Under the pieces are notes generated by a model. The model searched no databases and was not told where the DNA came from. It saw only the letters and a list, made by a program, of their open reading frames with translations. 64,000 nt of DNA, from contig NZ_LGHM01000010.1 of assembly GCF_001908185.1 (NCBI RefSeq), positions 1 to 64,000 on the forward strand, given 5' to 3'. The translations under genes and the position numbers were made by a program. Positions 18,271 to 26,539 of the stretch are shown in pieces. The DNA is from Bradyrhizobium sp. AS23.2 (GTDB lineage Bacteria > Pseudomonadota > Alphaproteobacteria > Rhizobiales > Xanthobacteraceae). Position 1 is the first letter of the stretch; the number at the start of each line of letters is the position of its first letter.

Positions 18271-19008
18271 TTAGTGCGGCCGCAAAGATGCGGCCGCACC
18301 GACGAAGATGATGTCCTCGGCCAGCAACGGGAGCTGCCGCAGCAGCATCGTCTTCAGCTTTCCGGCCCGCATGAACGTCGCCATCTTCACCTCGACCGGC
18401 GCGTAGCCGGCGTCGATCGCGACCTTCGCGATGGTATAGGGTGTGAAGAAGAACCGATGGTCGCTGTTGATCGTCTCGACGTTCTTGAAAATGCCCTTGA
18501 TGTTGCCACCCCTGAAGGCATTCGGAACCGTAATCACGATCTGATCGACGACGTCTCCGTAGTTCTCCCTGAAGCGCGACAGGAAGGAGACCGGATTCGG
18601 AATGTGCTCGACGACTTCGCCGAACACGGCGATGTCGAACCGCCGGCCGGATATTGCCTCGATCTTCTGACCGGACGTCACGTCGCCCGCGACCATGTTG
18701 CTGAGCCCGGAAATTTGCGACGCCTCCCGCACCGCATCCGCATCGATGTCGACGCCGACCGTATATTCGGAGCAATCCGTGATCAGGCCGTGGAGCCAAT
18801 CCTTGTTGTCGATCTTCCGCCGGATGAGCGGCAGGTGGTCACAGCATCCGACATGCAGGACCCGCTTTCCCCGACAGATGTCGACCAGGACGTCGCATCT
18901 GTATCTGACGTCTCCGTCTCCCTGATACTTCACGACGATGTTGTCGTTGAACTTCGAACCGGCGAGATAGGGATAGACCTGCGAAAAATCCGTAATGATC
19001 GACGACAT
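18271..19008 (-). CDS. Class I SAM-dependent methyltransferase
   Basis: A 245-residue protein. Motif I is VLHVGCCDH, followed by an acidic residue at the end of strand 2 (VGVDIDADAV), MVAGDVTS, and FDIAVFGEVVEHIPNP as the motif around strand 4, which is the Ubie/Methyltransf_11/23 type pattern. The glycine-rich loop has Cys-Cys where GxG is usual, which is mildly atypical. In a polysaccharide locus it could O-methylate a sugar, but the target is unknown. It is convergent with the large repeat protein gene and stands alone on the minus strand, 305 bp from the acetyltransferase operon. Confidence 0.8.
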   Translation of the reverse strand: MSSIITDFSQVYPYLAGSKFNDNIVVKYQGDGDVRYRCDVLVDICRGKRVLHVGCCDHLPLIRRKIDNKDWLHGLITDCSEYTVGVDIDADAVREASQISGLSNMVAGDVTSGQKIEAISGRRFDIAVFGEVVEHIPNPVSFLSRFRENYGDVVDQIVITVPNAFRGGNIKGIFKNVETINSDHRFFFTPYTIAKVAIDAGYAPVEVKMATFMRAGKLKTMLLRQLPLLAEDIIFVGAAASLRPH

Positions 19009-19313
19009 CGGCTGGCCCTCGTTGCATGATCAGATGCTTCCCGACACAACTATGCATAGCCAGCAATCAGAATTGTGACCGGATCTCCGTCAAGGCTGAT
19101 TTGCACGACGTCAGAGGCGCGGCCTGAATTTGCGCAATTGCCCATTGCCGCATCAAGGCCGGCGACGGCATTGGTCGAGCGGCGGAACCCGGACGCTTTC
19201 CGCAGTCGGCCGACAAACGAGCGAGACGGAACCGCTGTTGGTTCCGGAAAACGATCAGCTCGTTTAAGCACAATGGCCCGGCAACCGCCGACATCGCGGT
19301 TGCGCCATGTCCT
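19009..19313. other. Intergenic region
   Basis: About 305 bp between the methyltransferase start and the end of the acyl/acetyltransferase operon. No gene with a credible start or ribosome-binding site was seen. It should contain the methyltransferase promoter and the operon terminator; no strong hairpin was recognised. Confidence 0.35.
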
Positions 19314-19883
19314 CTAGGCGCGCATCCGGCCCGGAGCTTCCGAGCGCACGACGCGCGCGGGTGCTCCCGCGGCGACAGATTGCGGCGGAACGTCACGCGT
19401 CACGACCGCGTTTGCGGCGACGTTTGCTCCTGCGCCAATCGAAATCGGGCCAACGATCACGGCACCGGTATAGACCACCGCATTGTCGCCGATGGTCGGG
19501 CAACCCGGCTCATCCCACGCGCGCCGGCCAAGCGTGACGTTGTGATACAGCATCACGGACCGACCGATCCGTGCCCCCTCGCCGACTACGACTCCGGTCG
19601 GATGCGGCAAGATCAGTCCTGGACCGATCTCTGCGAGAACCGAAATGTAGCAGCCTCGCCGCATCAGCGCCCTTACGAGCAGCCAGGTGATCTGATGCCC
19701 CCAGCGTGTCTGGAAGCGCAACATCTTGGCGATCCGCCAGGTCGTGATCACGGCAAAGCCGGGGCTCGTGAGCAAGGCGACGAAGGCAGCTCCGACACCG
19801 GACTTGCCGGTATTTGCCAACAGGTCCTCGCGCCACGGAATTCCCGCCTGGGGCTCAGCACCCATTCCCACTCCTGAAGACAT
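19314..19883 (-). CDS. Hexapeptide-repeat (serine O-acetyltransferase-like) acetyltransferase
   Basis: About 189 residues from ATG 19883 (MSSGVGMGAEPQ); the longer frame up to 20000 would overlap the upstream flippase gene and is rejected. The C-terminal half shows left-handed beta-helix hexapeptides (IGPGLILPHPTGVVVGEGARIG is typical of the CysE/WcaF class) with a conserved His (LYHNVTLG) as likely catalytic base, then IGDNAVVYTGAVIVG and a terminal PARVVR. It uses acetyl-CoA to acetylate a small molecule or sugar. It is the last gene of a five-gene minus-strand operon of membrane polysaccharide functions, so sugar O-acetylation of the repeat unit is more likely than cysteine biosynthesis. 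Confidence 0.82.
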   Translation of the reverse strand: MSSGVGMGAEPQAGIPWREDLLANTGKSGVGAAFVALLTSPGFAVITTWRIAKMLRFQTRWGHQITWLLVRALMRRGCYISVLAEIGPGLILPHPTGVVVGEGARIGRSVMLYHNVTLGRRAWDEPGCPTIGDNAVVYTGAVIVGPISIGAGANVAANAVVTRDVPPQSVAAGAPARVVRSEAPGRMRA

Positions 19884-19896
19884 CCACCAATCTCTA

Positions 19897-21351
19897 CTAA
19901 CTTGCCGAGGGAAGATTTGCCTGAATCGGTTGAGCCGCCCCACCAAGCAACGACTGCACACTGTTCCAGATCCGGCGCCTGAATACCACATAGCTGCCAA
20001 GCACGATCAGCGCATAGACGACCGTCGCGATCAGCCAATGCGACAGGCTTTCGACATCACCCTTCGTCGCGACGAGCGCGCACAATGCGCCGAGCGACGT
20101 GGCGACCGTGGCCGGCATCAAGGCACCGAACAACGAAGCATAGGAGACCGCGCAGTTGCGAGCTCCAATCATGAGCATGAGAGCGCACACCAGGATCGAC
20201 ACGATTAGGTAGACCACCGCGACCGCCGTGAGCCCGAAGGGGAGTGCGAGGACAAAAGCGAGGATCATGCTGGCGCTGTTCGCGGTGCTCACCCAAAACT
20301 GGAGTCGGGCCTTGTTGTGAGCCAGCAGGATCGGTCCGGCATAGGCCGCAATCGACTGCGCCGCGCCTGCGGGCGCGAGGATGGCAATTAACGGCAGCAC
20401 CTCCTGCCAATGCGACGAAAGGAACGTTGCAACGGGATATTTCAGCCCGAATGTCAGGTAGATCATCGCCGGGAACGTGATCATCGCCGTCATGCCGAGC
20501 ACCGCGCAAATCGCCGCCTTGCGCCGTTCCTGCTCCCGCTCGCCGCTCATCCGGCTCAACGTGGCCATGAGAACTCCGCCGCCCGGCCACGAGAGGATCA
20601 TCAGCGGAAGCGTCATGAACTGGAAGGCGAGACCGAACAAGCCGACTGCCGCCGCGCCCAGCTTGGCGCCGATCATGAGATTGCCGACGTTTCTCGCAGC
20701 AAAGTTGAGGACGTTCGAAGCCAGCACCCAGCCGCCAAACGACAGCATCAGGGCGACTGCGCGCCATTTGAAGCACAGGTGAATGTGGCGCCTGGTGTTC
20801 ACATAGAACGCAACGGCACGCACCGCCTGCATCAGGACATAGTACGCGATCAGCGCCCAGATCCCCCATCCCAGCAGGGCGCCGGCCACGCCGACGATCG
20901 CGGCTGCGAGAGCCGCTCCCGCTTCGATCAAGGCGATCGTCTGATATTGCAGGGACCGCTCCAGAACCGCGCGCGGTCCCATCGCGGAGATGGACAGGAC
21001 GACCGAACCGGAGAGAGCGGCCAGCACGGCCGGCAATCCCTGCATGTCGACGGCGGCCCCCAGCGGCTTCGCGGCGGCGGCCAGCACCAGGGCACAGCCA
21101 ATCCCGATCGCAACCATCAGGGTCGTCGCCGCGCCGGCTTCCTCCTTCGTGAGCGACGTCCTCTGGATCATCGCGCTCGACAGCCCCAGATCGGTCAGCA
21201 TGGAGATGAACGCGATGAACGGCAGCGAGAACGCCACGAGCCCGAATTCCGTCGGCGTCACGAAATAGGTGATCAGCAGCGTGATGAGGAACTGAACAGC
21301 GGACTTCACGATGTTCACGCTCGACATCGAGAGCAAGTTCTTGATGATCAT
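19897..21351 (-). CDS. Wzx-type polysaccharide flippase / lipopolysaccharide biosynthesis protein
   Basis: A 484-residue polytopic membrane protein, about 14 helices. It opens with LLSMSSVNIVKSAVQFLITL and TPTEFGLVAFSLPFIAF, which is the standard N-terminus of PST-family (RfbX/Wzx, AmsL-like) flippases. It would flip lipid-linked repeat units across the inner membrane. It belongs to the minus-strand run acyltransferase - polymerase-like - acyltransferase - flippase - acetyltransferase, with short spacers. It differs from the flippase at 9968-11365, which is shorter and lacks the same opening motif. Confidence 0.85.
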   Translation of the reverse strand: MIIKNLLSMSSVNIVKSAVQFLITLLITYFVTPTEFGLVAFSLPFIAFISMLTDLGLSSAMIQRTSLTKEEAGAATTLMVAIGIGCALVLAAAAKPLGAAVDMQGLPAVLAALSGSVVLSISAMGPRAVLERSLQYQTIALIEAGAALAAAIVGVAGALLGWGIWALIAYYVLMQAVRAVAFYVNTRRHIHLCFKWRAVALMLSFGGWVLASNVLNFAARNVGNLMIGAKLGAAAVGLFGLAFQFMTLPLMILSWPGGGVLMATLSRMSGEREQERRKAAICAVLGMTAMITFPAMIYLTFGLKYPVATFLSSHWQEVLPLIAILAPAGAAQSIAAYAGPILLAHNKARLQFWVSTANSASMILAFVLALPFGLTAVAVVYLIVSILVCALMLMIGARNCAVSYASLFGALMPATVATSLGALCALVATKGDVESLSHWLIATVVYALIVLGSYVVFRRRIWNSVQSLLGGAAQPIQANLPSAS

Positions 21352-21399
21352 GACGTCACTCGCACGTGATCCAGCTGAAACGATTGCGAAGGGATACGC

Positions 21400-22473
21400 T
21401 CAGGCGACATAGCGGGCCTCACGACGCACTCCGAAGAACAAGCCCCGCAGCGCCGGATCGAGCAAACGGCGGAGTCTCACTTCGATCAGCTCGTAGCTGA
21501 GCGTGCCCGCAATCAATGCGGCAATCAGGCCAAGGCCCGCAAACCCGGCCCAGAGGAGCCAGAGATTGACCCCATGTGCGGCCAACTTCACTCCGATGAT
21601 CTGCAACGGGAATAGCGCAAAAGGATGGACCAAATAGAGGCTATAGCTGATCTTTCCGAGGAACTGCAGGAATTTGCCGCTCAAGGCGACGGCAACACCG
21701 GAGTCCGGAGCGAGGACCATTCCGAACAGGAGCGCTCCAGGGATCATTCCGATCAGGGGATGCAGATATTCGATCGACACATACATCGCGACGCCGCAAA
21801 GGACTCCTGCGACCAATCCGGGCCAACCGCCGACGCGGATCCGCAGGTCGACGAAGCTAAACAGCAGCCCGACGAGGAAGAACGCGGCGATCGGCCGAAA
21901 GGCGACGCCAGCGAGAGCGAGCAGGATGAACGGCGTCGCGAGCAGCCAGCTTCTCCACCGGACCACGATCACGAAGACCACCGCGAACAGGATGTAGAAC
22001 GCCCATTCATAGCTCAGCGTCCAGGCGTTCTGCTGGCCGATCGGCAATCCCAGGGCATCCGGCAGGAACGCGAGATTGACGAAGAAGAGCTTGAGGTAGG
22101 TCGGAAGATCGATTCCCTTGAAGAACTTGTAGCCAACCAGCGGTCCTGCCGTAAACAGGATCAGGTGCAGGATCACGAATACAGGGAGGATCCGCAGACA
22201 ACGATCCAGAAAGAACCTTCCGACACTGCGGTGACGCACGAGGCTCGCCGGAATCAAGAAACCGCTGATCATGAAGAAGAGCTCGACGCCATGCCCGCCC
22301 ATGTTGATGGTCGATTCAACCCATGACCAGATCGGCGGCAGAAAGCCCGCAAGAAGCGGCATGTCCTGAAGGTGCACGATCAGAACGCTCAGCGCGGCGA
22401 CGCCGCGCAGACCCTGGATGGCCGGCAAAAATCCCTTGTTGTCGTCGCTCACGGCCGATTCTCCGCTCGCCAT
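21400..22473 (-). CDS. Acyltransferase-3 family membrane protein (OafA/ExoZ-like)
   Basis: A 357-residue protein with about 10 transmembrane helices. Signatures of the acyltransferase-3 family are seen: IQGLRGVAALSVLIVHL near residue 18 (the catalytic His region), FFMISGFLIPAS, and YSLYLVHPFALFPL. The enzyme would move an acetyl or other acyl group across the membrane to an exopolysaccharide sugar, as ExoZ does for succinoglycan. A second family member is encoded at 23889-25082 in the same operon, so two acyl decorations are likely. Confidence 0.88.
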   Translation of the reverse strand: MASGESAVSDDNKGFLPAIQGLRGVAALSVLIVHLQDMPLLAGFLPPIWSWVESTINMGGHGVELFFMISGFLIPASLVRHRSVGRFFLDRCLRILPVFVILHLILFTAGPLVGYKFFKGIDLPTYLKLFFVNLAFLPDALGLPIGQQNAWTLSYEWAFYILFAVVFVIVVRWRSWLLATPFILLALAGVAFRPIAAFFLVGLLFSFVDLRIRVGGWPGLVAGVLCGVAMYVSIEYLHPLIGMIPGALLFGMVLAPDSGVAVALSGKFLQFLGKISYSLYLVHPFALFPLQIIGVKLAAHGVNLWLLWAGFAGLGLIAALIAGTLSYELIEVRLRRLLDPALRGLFFGVRREARYVA

Positions 22474-22531
22474 CCGAGGCCGGAATCGGACGAGACCAAT
22501 GCGAAATACGTAGGGCGCGATGACACGGGTT

Positions 22532-23884
22532 TCACGCTGGCCGCGAGACCAGGTCGTTGACGTCTGGCGCGAGCGGCACCGTGTCCGCTGTACTTTTCCT
22601 CATCGCCGGTCCGCCGAACACATCGCTGAAGGCCACCGCGATCATGATCAAGCCGCTTGCCGGACCGTAGGCAAGCACGGTGATGGTGAAGAGGTTCATC
22701 GCGAAAGTCGCCGAGAGTTTGTACACGTCCCTGGATCTGGCGACCGAAACGAATGCGATCACCACAAACAGCAAGAAGATCGGACCGAACATGAGGTAGG
22801 TGCCGAGATAGAAGTTGTCGACCGGGACGTAGTAGCTCAGCTTGTTCGAGAACAGTAACTGAGGATAGTTGAAGCAACCGAGCCCGCAGCCGAAAATGAA
22901 CCCGATGGGCATCAGATCGCTCATATACACAAACGGCAGCTGCCAGCTATTGTTCACACGATCCTGCAGGCTGAAGAGCCCCCGCGAAATGCTAGTCAAT
23001 CCGTTTCCCGCAAAAAAAGCGATGAGAAGGAACGGGACCAGGATCGACAGGAATGACAGCAGCGACATTCGCCGGAGCATGGGAAACCTCTCACGCTCGG
23101 GCAGCATCCGGATGATGACGAGGCACACCACATATATCGCCATCACACCGAGCGAGGTCTTGCTGGTCGTCAACTTGATCGCATAGAGGCCAATCGGCGC
23201 CCAGAACAGGCACCAGAGCAAGCTGCGACGCGCTGACGTCAAGACGAAGGTAATGAACACGAAAAATGCGGCCATCGTGCTGTCAGCCGCCAGGCCGGAC
23301 AGCCGCGTTTCTGACGCCGCCCACCAAAGCCTGCTCGCCTGCCGCGTCGCGCCAAAGGTCTCGTAGGCGAAACCGACCCACGGCAACTGAACGCGGGACG
23401 ACAGGAAGATTCCGAAGATCGTCAGGTAGAAGAGAGGATGAATCCAGGCCAGCAAACGCCGGTACTCGCCGAGATCGCGCCCGCAGAAGCAGAATCCCAC
23501 GAACACGGGCGCGATCATCTTGAACGACGACATCATGCCCGTGAAGTAGCCCAGGAAGACGTAGCCGAGATACAGCGCAAACGCCATGTAGAACAGCGTC
23601 AGGATGGCAACCAGGCTCTTTCCGACCAGGATGTACCGCTGAATGAAAGCGAGGATGCACACCATCGCGAAGATGTCGGGCAGAAACCAGATGGCATCGA
23701 TTTTTGCGACTGCCAGGTAGTAGCGCAACGCGCCGGCGAGCGCGTCTCGATAGAAGTAAAGACCGAGCGCGATGGCCTCGAGATTGAAGGTCGAGCCGCT
23801 TGCTCGCGTCCCCTCGTCAAGGGGCGGCTCCGCGAAGCGGAAATTCGCGGCGGCAAGCGCTGAAGATGAATGATGGGCGGCCAT
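22532..23884 (-). CDS. O-antigen polymerase/ligase-like membrane protein (Wzy-like)
   Basis: About 450 residues with 10-12 transmembrane helices and a large periplasmic loop around residues 165-200 (SRVQLPWVGFAYETFG...), the layout expected for Wzy polymerases and WaaL/ExoQ-like proteins. No catalytic residues can be named because the family is poorly conserved. Genetic context (flippase, Wzz/BY-kinase, Wza-like lipoprotein) supports a polymerase role. ATG 23884 is preferred over the TTG at 23887; the start almost abuts the stop of the upstream acyltransferase, so translational coupling is likely. Confidence 0.72.
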   Translation of the reverse strand: MAAHHSSSALAAANFRFAEPPLDEGTRASGSTFNLEAIALGLYFYRDALAGALRYYLAVAKIDAIWFLPDIFAMVCILAFIQRYILVGKSLVAILTLFYMAFALYLGYVFLGYFTGMMSSFKMIAPVFVGFCFCGRDLGEYRRLLAWIHPLFYLTIFGIFLSSRVQLPWVGFAYETFGATRQASRLWWAASETRLSGLAADSTMAAFFVFITFVLTSARRSLLWCLFWAPIGLYAIKLTTSKTSLGVMAIYVVCLVIIRMLPERERFPMLRRMSLLSFLSILVPFLLIAFFAGNGLTSISRGLFSLQDRVNNSWQLPFVYMSDLMPIGFIFGCGLGCFNYPQLLFSNKLSYYVPVDNFYLGTYLMFGPIFLLFVVIAFVSVARSRDVYKLSATFAMNLFTITVLAYGPASGLIMIAVAFSDVFGGPAMRKSTADTVPLAPDVNDLVSRPA

Positions 23885-23888
23885 CAAT

Positions 23889-25082
23889 TCACTCGGCAGC
23901 AGCGAGCGACTTAGCCGGCCGGGGCCTGATCAGCCCCAGAAACAGCCGCGAACCCGCCATTTCGATGGTTGCGTAGGTCAGGCTCGAAAGCCCAAGCACC
24001 GCGGCGACGAACCCGACGAGGAGTGCCGACGACGGCAGGCCAGGCAGCAGACCATCCAGCGACTGGAAGCGAGCCGCTCCAACGCCGCGCGCGAAATATT
24101 CGATCAGTACGAGCACCAGCGCATGAACCATGTAGATCGAATAGGATCGCTTGCCCAGCCACACCAGCGGTTTCGCCGTCAACAGTTCAGGCAAGGCGCG
24201 ACGGGGAAACACCATCAGCGACCCGAGCAGAACCGCAAAGACCGCCGGCGCGATGAAGCTGATGGACGGCACCCACCCGACCAGGGAAATGATCACGATC
24301 GCTGTGACCGCCGCGCCGATCTGCACGGTCGACTGAAGCAGCGAACTCGCACCCGGCCGCACCATTGCGACCGCGCGAACCGTCAGCACGCCGAGAAAAA
24401 AGCTGAGGATGCAGCGAACGATGCCGAAATGGTAGTGGAAGTCGAGGCTTTCCATTCGAAGCACCAACAGGATGATGCCGAGACTGCCCACGACGAGCAA
24501 GCCCGACAAGGCATAGACCATCCGAATGTTCCTCGCGGCCTGCGCCACGAGCATCACTGCGGCGAATACCAGGTAAGTGTAGAACTCTGCGCTGATGCTC
24601 CAGCTCGGTCCGTTCCAGCTCAGATAGTCGATGATGCCGGACGCCTGGAGCAGCAGCAGGTTCACGATGAAGGAGAAATAGTTGTTCACCGCCATTTCCG
24701 GAGCCGCGAAATGCAGGACGCCGATCGCCACCAGGCCGAGTTTCATCAACCGGAACGACAGGAAGGCGAGCAGCATCGCCAAGTGAAGCGGGTAGATTCG
24801 CGCAACCCGCCGCGCAACGAACTCACGGACATCGAACCGGCCGAATTCCGACTGCATGTAGCTCATCGAAATGACGATGCCGCTGAGTACGAAGAACAAA
24901 TCGACGCAGAGCCACGCATTGTGGAAAAACGCAACGTCGATCCACGCCCGGTGCGGAAGGATTGTGTTGAGGATCTCCGAGCCGACAAAATGGTGAACGA
25001 CCACGCACAGAGCCGCGAGGCCTCGAACGCTGTCGAGCGGCACGTAGTGCGCTTTTGATTGATGGAGCGGCACGGCAGGCAC
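23889..25082 (-). CDS. Acyltransferase-3 family membrane protein
   Basis: A 397-residue protein with about 10 transmembrane helices. The family hallmarks are LDSVRGLAALCVVVHHFVG with tandem His near residue 28, LFFVLSGIVISMSY, and SYSIYMVHALVLVL near the C-terminus. It probably transfers an acyl group to a sugar of the polymer. It is the first gene of the minus-strand operon ending at 19314 and is divergent from the Wzz/BY-kinase operon, across an 840-bp regulatory gap. Confidence 0.88.
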   Translation of the reverse strand: MPAVPLHQSKAHYVPLDSVRGLAALCVVVHHFVGSEILNTILPHRAWIDVAFFHNAWLCVDLFFVLSGIVISMSYMQSEFGRFDVREFVARRVARIYPLHLAMLLAFLSFRLMKLGLVAIGVLHFAAPEMAVNNYFSFIVNLLLLQASGIIDYLSWNGPSWSISAEFYTYLVFAAVMLVAQAARNIRMVYALSGLLVVGSLGIILLVLRMESLDFHYHFGIVRCILSFFLGVLTVRAVAMVRPGASSLLQSTVQIGAAVTAIVIISLVGWVPSISFIAPAVFAVLLGSLMVFPRRALPELLTAKPLVWLGKRSYSIYMVHALVLVLIEYFARGVGAARFQSLDGLLPGLPSSALLVGFVAAVLGLSSLTYATIEMAGSRLFLGLIRPRPAKSLAAAE

Positions 25083-25922
25083 CTGACAATGAGCTGGAGC
25101 AAAATGCTGCGATGCAGCATAATGCCTTTCTTCGACCTGCGGTTCAACTCTTAACCGTCAAGTTGAACTGAGATTTACCGAGATGCTTGGCGCTCATCGT
25201 CGCTCGACGTCCGGCTGTTGCATCAATGTCGACGTAAACGCGCCGATCGTGCTGAAATCGTGACCGGCCGCGCATTAACTTGGATCTCGCGCAAACTTCG
25301 GATAGCTCGATGGCCGCTGAGTTGAGCGACAGAGGGCGTTTGGACGCGATATCGCGATTTTTCGCCGCAGCTGTTTTCGCGCTGGCGCCACCTTTGCTTT
25401 AATCCTTCAACAATTTTCTGCTCGTTTGCAGCCTCCTCACCGCCGATCTTTCAGCCGTAAGCCGCTGCAACGCCATGTTGCTCACTCCATTGGCAGTGGC
25501 GATCGCCGTCGGCGTCATGGTGGCATTGCAAATGTGGAGTAGCTCAACCTGCACAATCCGCAACTGTCTGGGAACTGCCGCGGCAATTATTCGATCTCGC
25601 ACCGCCTGACCGCCTCTCGGTGACCGCGCGCGGACCGTGGCGTTCGAATCGGTCTTGCTGCTGCTCTCTGCATCTGGGACCAAGCTCACAGCACGCGCCT
25701 TTGTCTTGGTCTTTTCTTGGCATGGCCGCTGCCTAACATTCGTGCTTCAGGCATGCGGGCACGTGCAATCATTCCGCGAATCTGCGCCTGATCGGAGCTC
25801 AGGGAGATGGCAATCTGGTCACGCCGGTTTATCTTTTGCGCCGCACAAGAATTTGACATAGTTCTAAGTCATCAAGGACCTACGGTCCAAATCGATACAT
25901 CACCAACAGTTCGCAACGAGAT
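25083..25922. other. Long divergent intergenic region between two polysaccharide operons
   Basis: 840 bp, less GC-rich than its neighbours, between the acyltransferase operon (minus) and the 198-aa/Wzz operon (plus). It should carry both promoters. One weak small frame (25475-25609, plus) encodes 44 residues with a hydrophobic N-terminus (MLLTPLAVAIAVGVMVA), but it has no convincing ribosome-binding site and is not called. The 96-codon minus-strand frame at 25399-25689 has no start signal or hydrophobic or domain feature and is not called either. Confidence 0.4.
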
Positions 25923-26519
25923 ATGAGCGCGATCTTAATCAAACTCGATAGCTTGTTGCGTGTCCCTCTCCCGGCCTCACGGATCGCCGCGGCCGTCGTC
26001 GTGGCTCTGTTTGCAACGCTTGCCACACCGGCGCGGGCTCAATGCGTGGATCGCTCCGAACGCGCTCCACCGGCCGCTGTCAGCGCCTTCGTCTCGGACC
26101 CGTCGGTTCTGCTGCGCCTGTCAAAGAACGACAGGGACAAGCTTTCGGGCCGACTGACCGGATTGCTGGTCACCGACATCGCCGCGCTCGATTCGGTCCG
26201 CAACATGCTGCGTGGGGCCAGCCAGGCCGATCGGATCGCAATCGGCATCGGGCTTCACCGTGCCGAGGAGCGCTGCATCCCGACAAAGCCCGACGTCGCG
26301 CGCAGGATCGGCGACTTTGTTGCCAAGCTGCACGACGGATCCGTTCTCAAGGGATATTTCGCGGATCAGGACGCGGAGATGGCACCCATTCCCGGGAGTT
26401 CGGCTCCGTCTACGGCCAACAACGTGCCGGCAGGTTCAAGCTCGAACGCCGGCCTGATGACGGGTGAATGGAAGACCGAACTGGCCGACCCGTTCAAACC
26501 CGTCCCCCTTCCCGAGTGA
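25923..26519 (+). CDS. Secreted protein of unknown function linked to the Wzz/BY-kinase
   Basis: A 198-residue protein with an N-terminal hydrophobic segment (about residues 19-36) and an ARAQ cleavage-like site, so export to the periplasm is likely. Two cysteines (CVD after cleavage and RCIP) could form a disulphide. The sequence is helix-rich in the middle (LSKNDRDKLSGRLTGLL) and has a low-complexity, Ser/Pro/Asn-rich C-terminus. The family was not recognised by domain. Its stop lies 20 bp before the BY-kinase start, so co-transcription and a joint role in export are inferred. Confidence 0.7.
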   Translation: MSAILIKLDSLLRVPLPASRIAAAVVVALFATLATPARAQCVDRSERAPPAAVSAFVSDPSVLLRLSKNDRDKLSGRLTGLLVTDIAALDSVRNMLRGASQADRIAIGIGLHRAEERCIPTKPDVARRIGDFVAKLHDGSVLKGYFADQDAEMAPIPGSSAPSTANNVPAGSSSNAGLMTGEWKTELADPFKPVPLPE

Positions 26520-26539
26520 CAGCCTCAAGATTTCCAAAG

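Noticed and set aside
19884-20000. N-terminal extension of the hexapeptide acetyltransferase
   Set aside because: It would run through the end of the flippase gene; ATG 19883 lies right after the flippase stop.
25399-25689. 96-codon minus-strand frame in the long EPS intergenic region
   Set aside because: No start signal, hydrophobic segment or motif; more likely random in a regulatory spacer.
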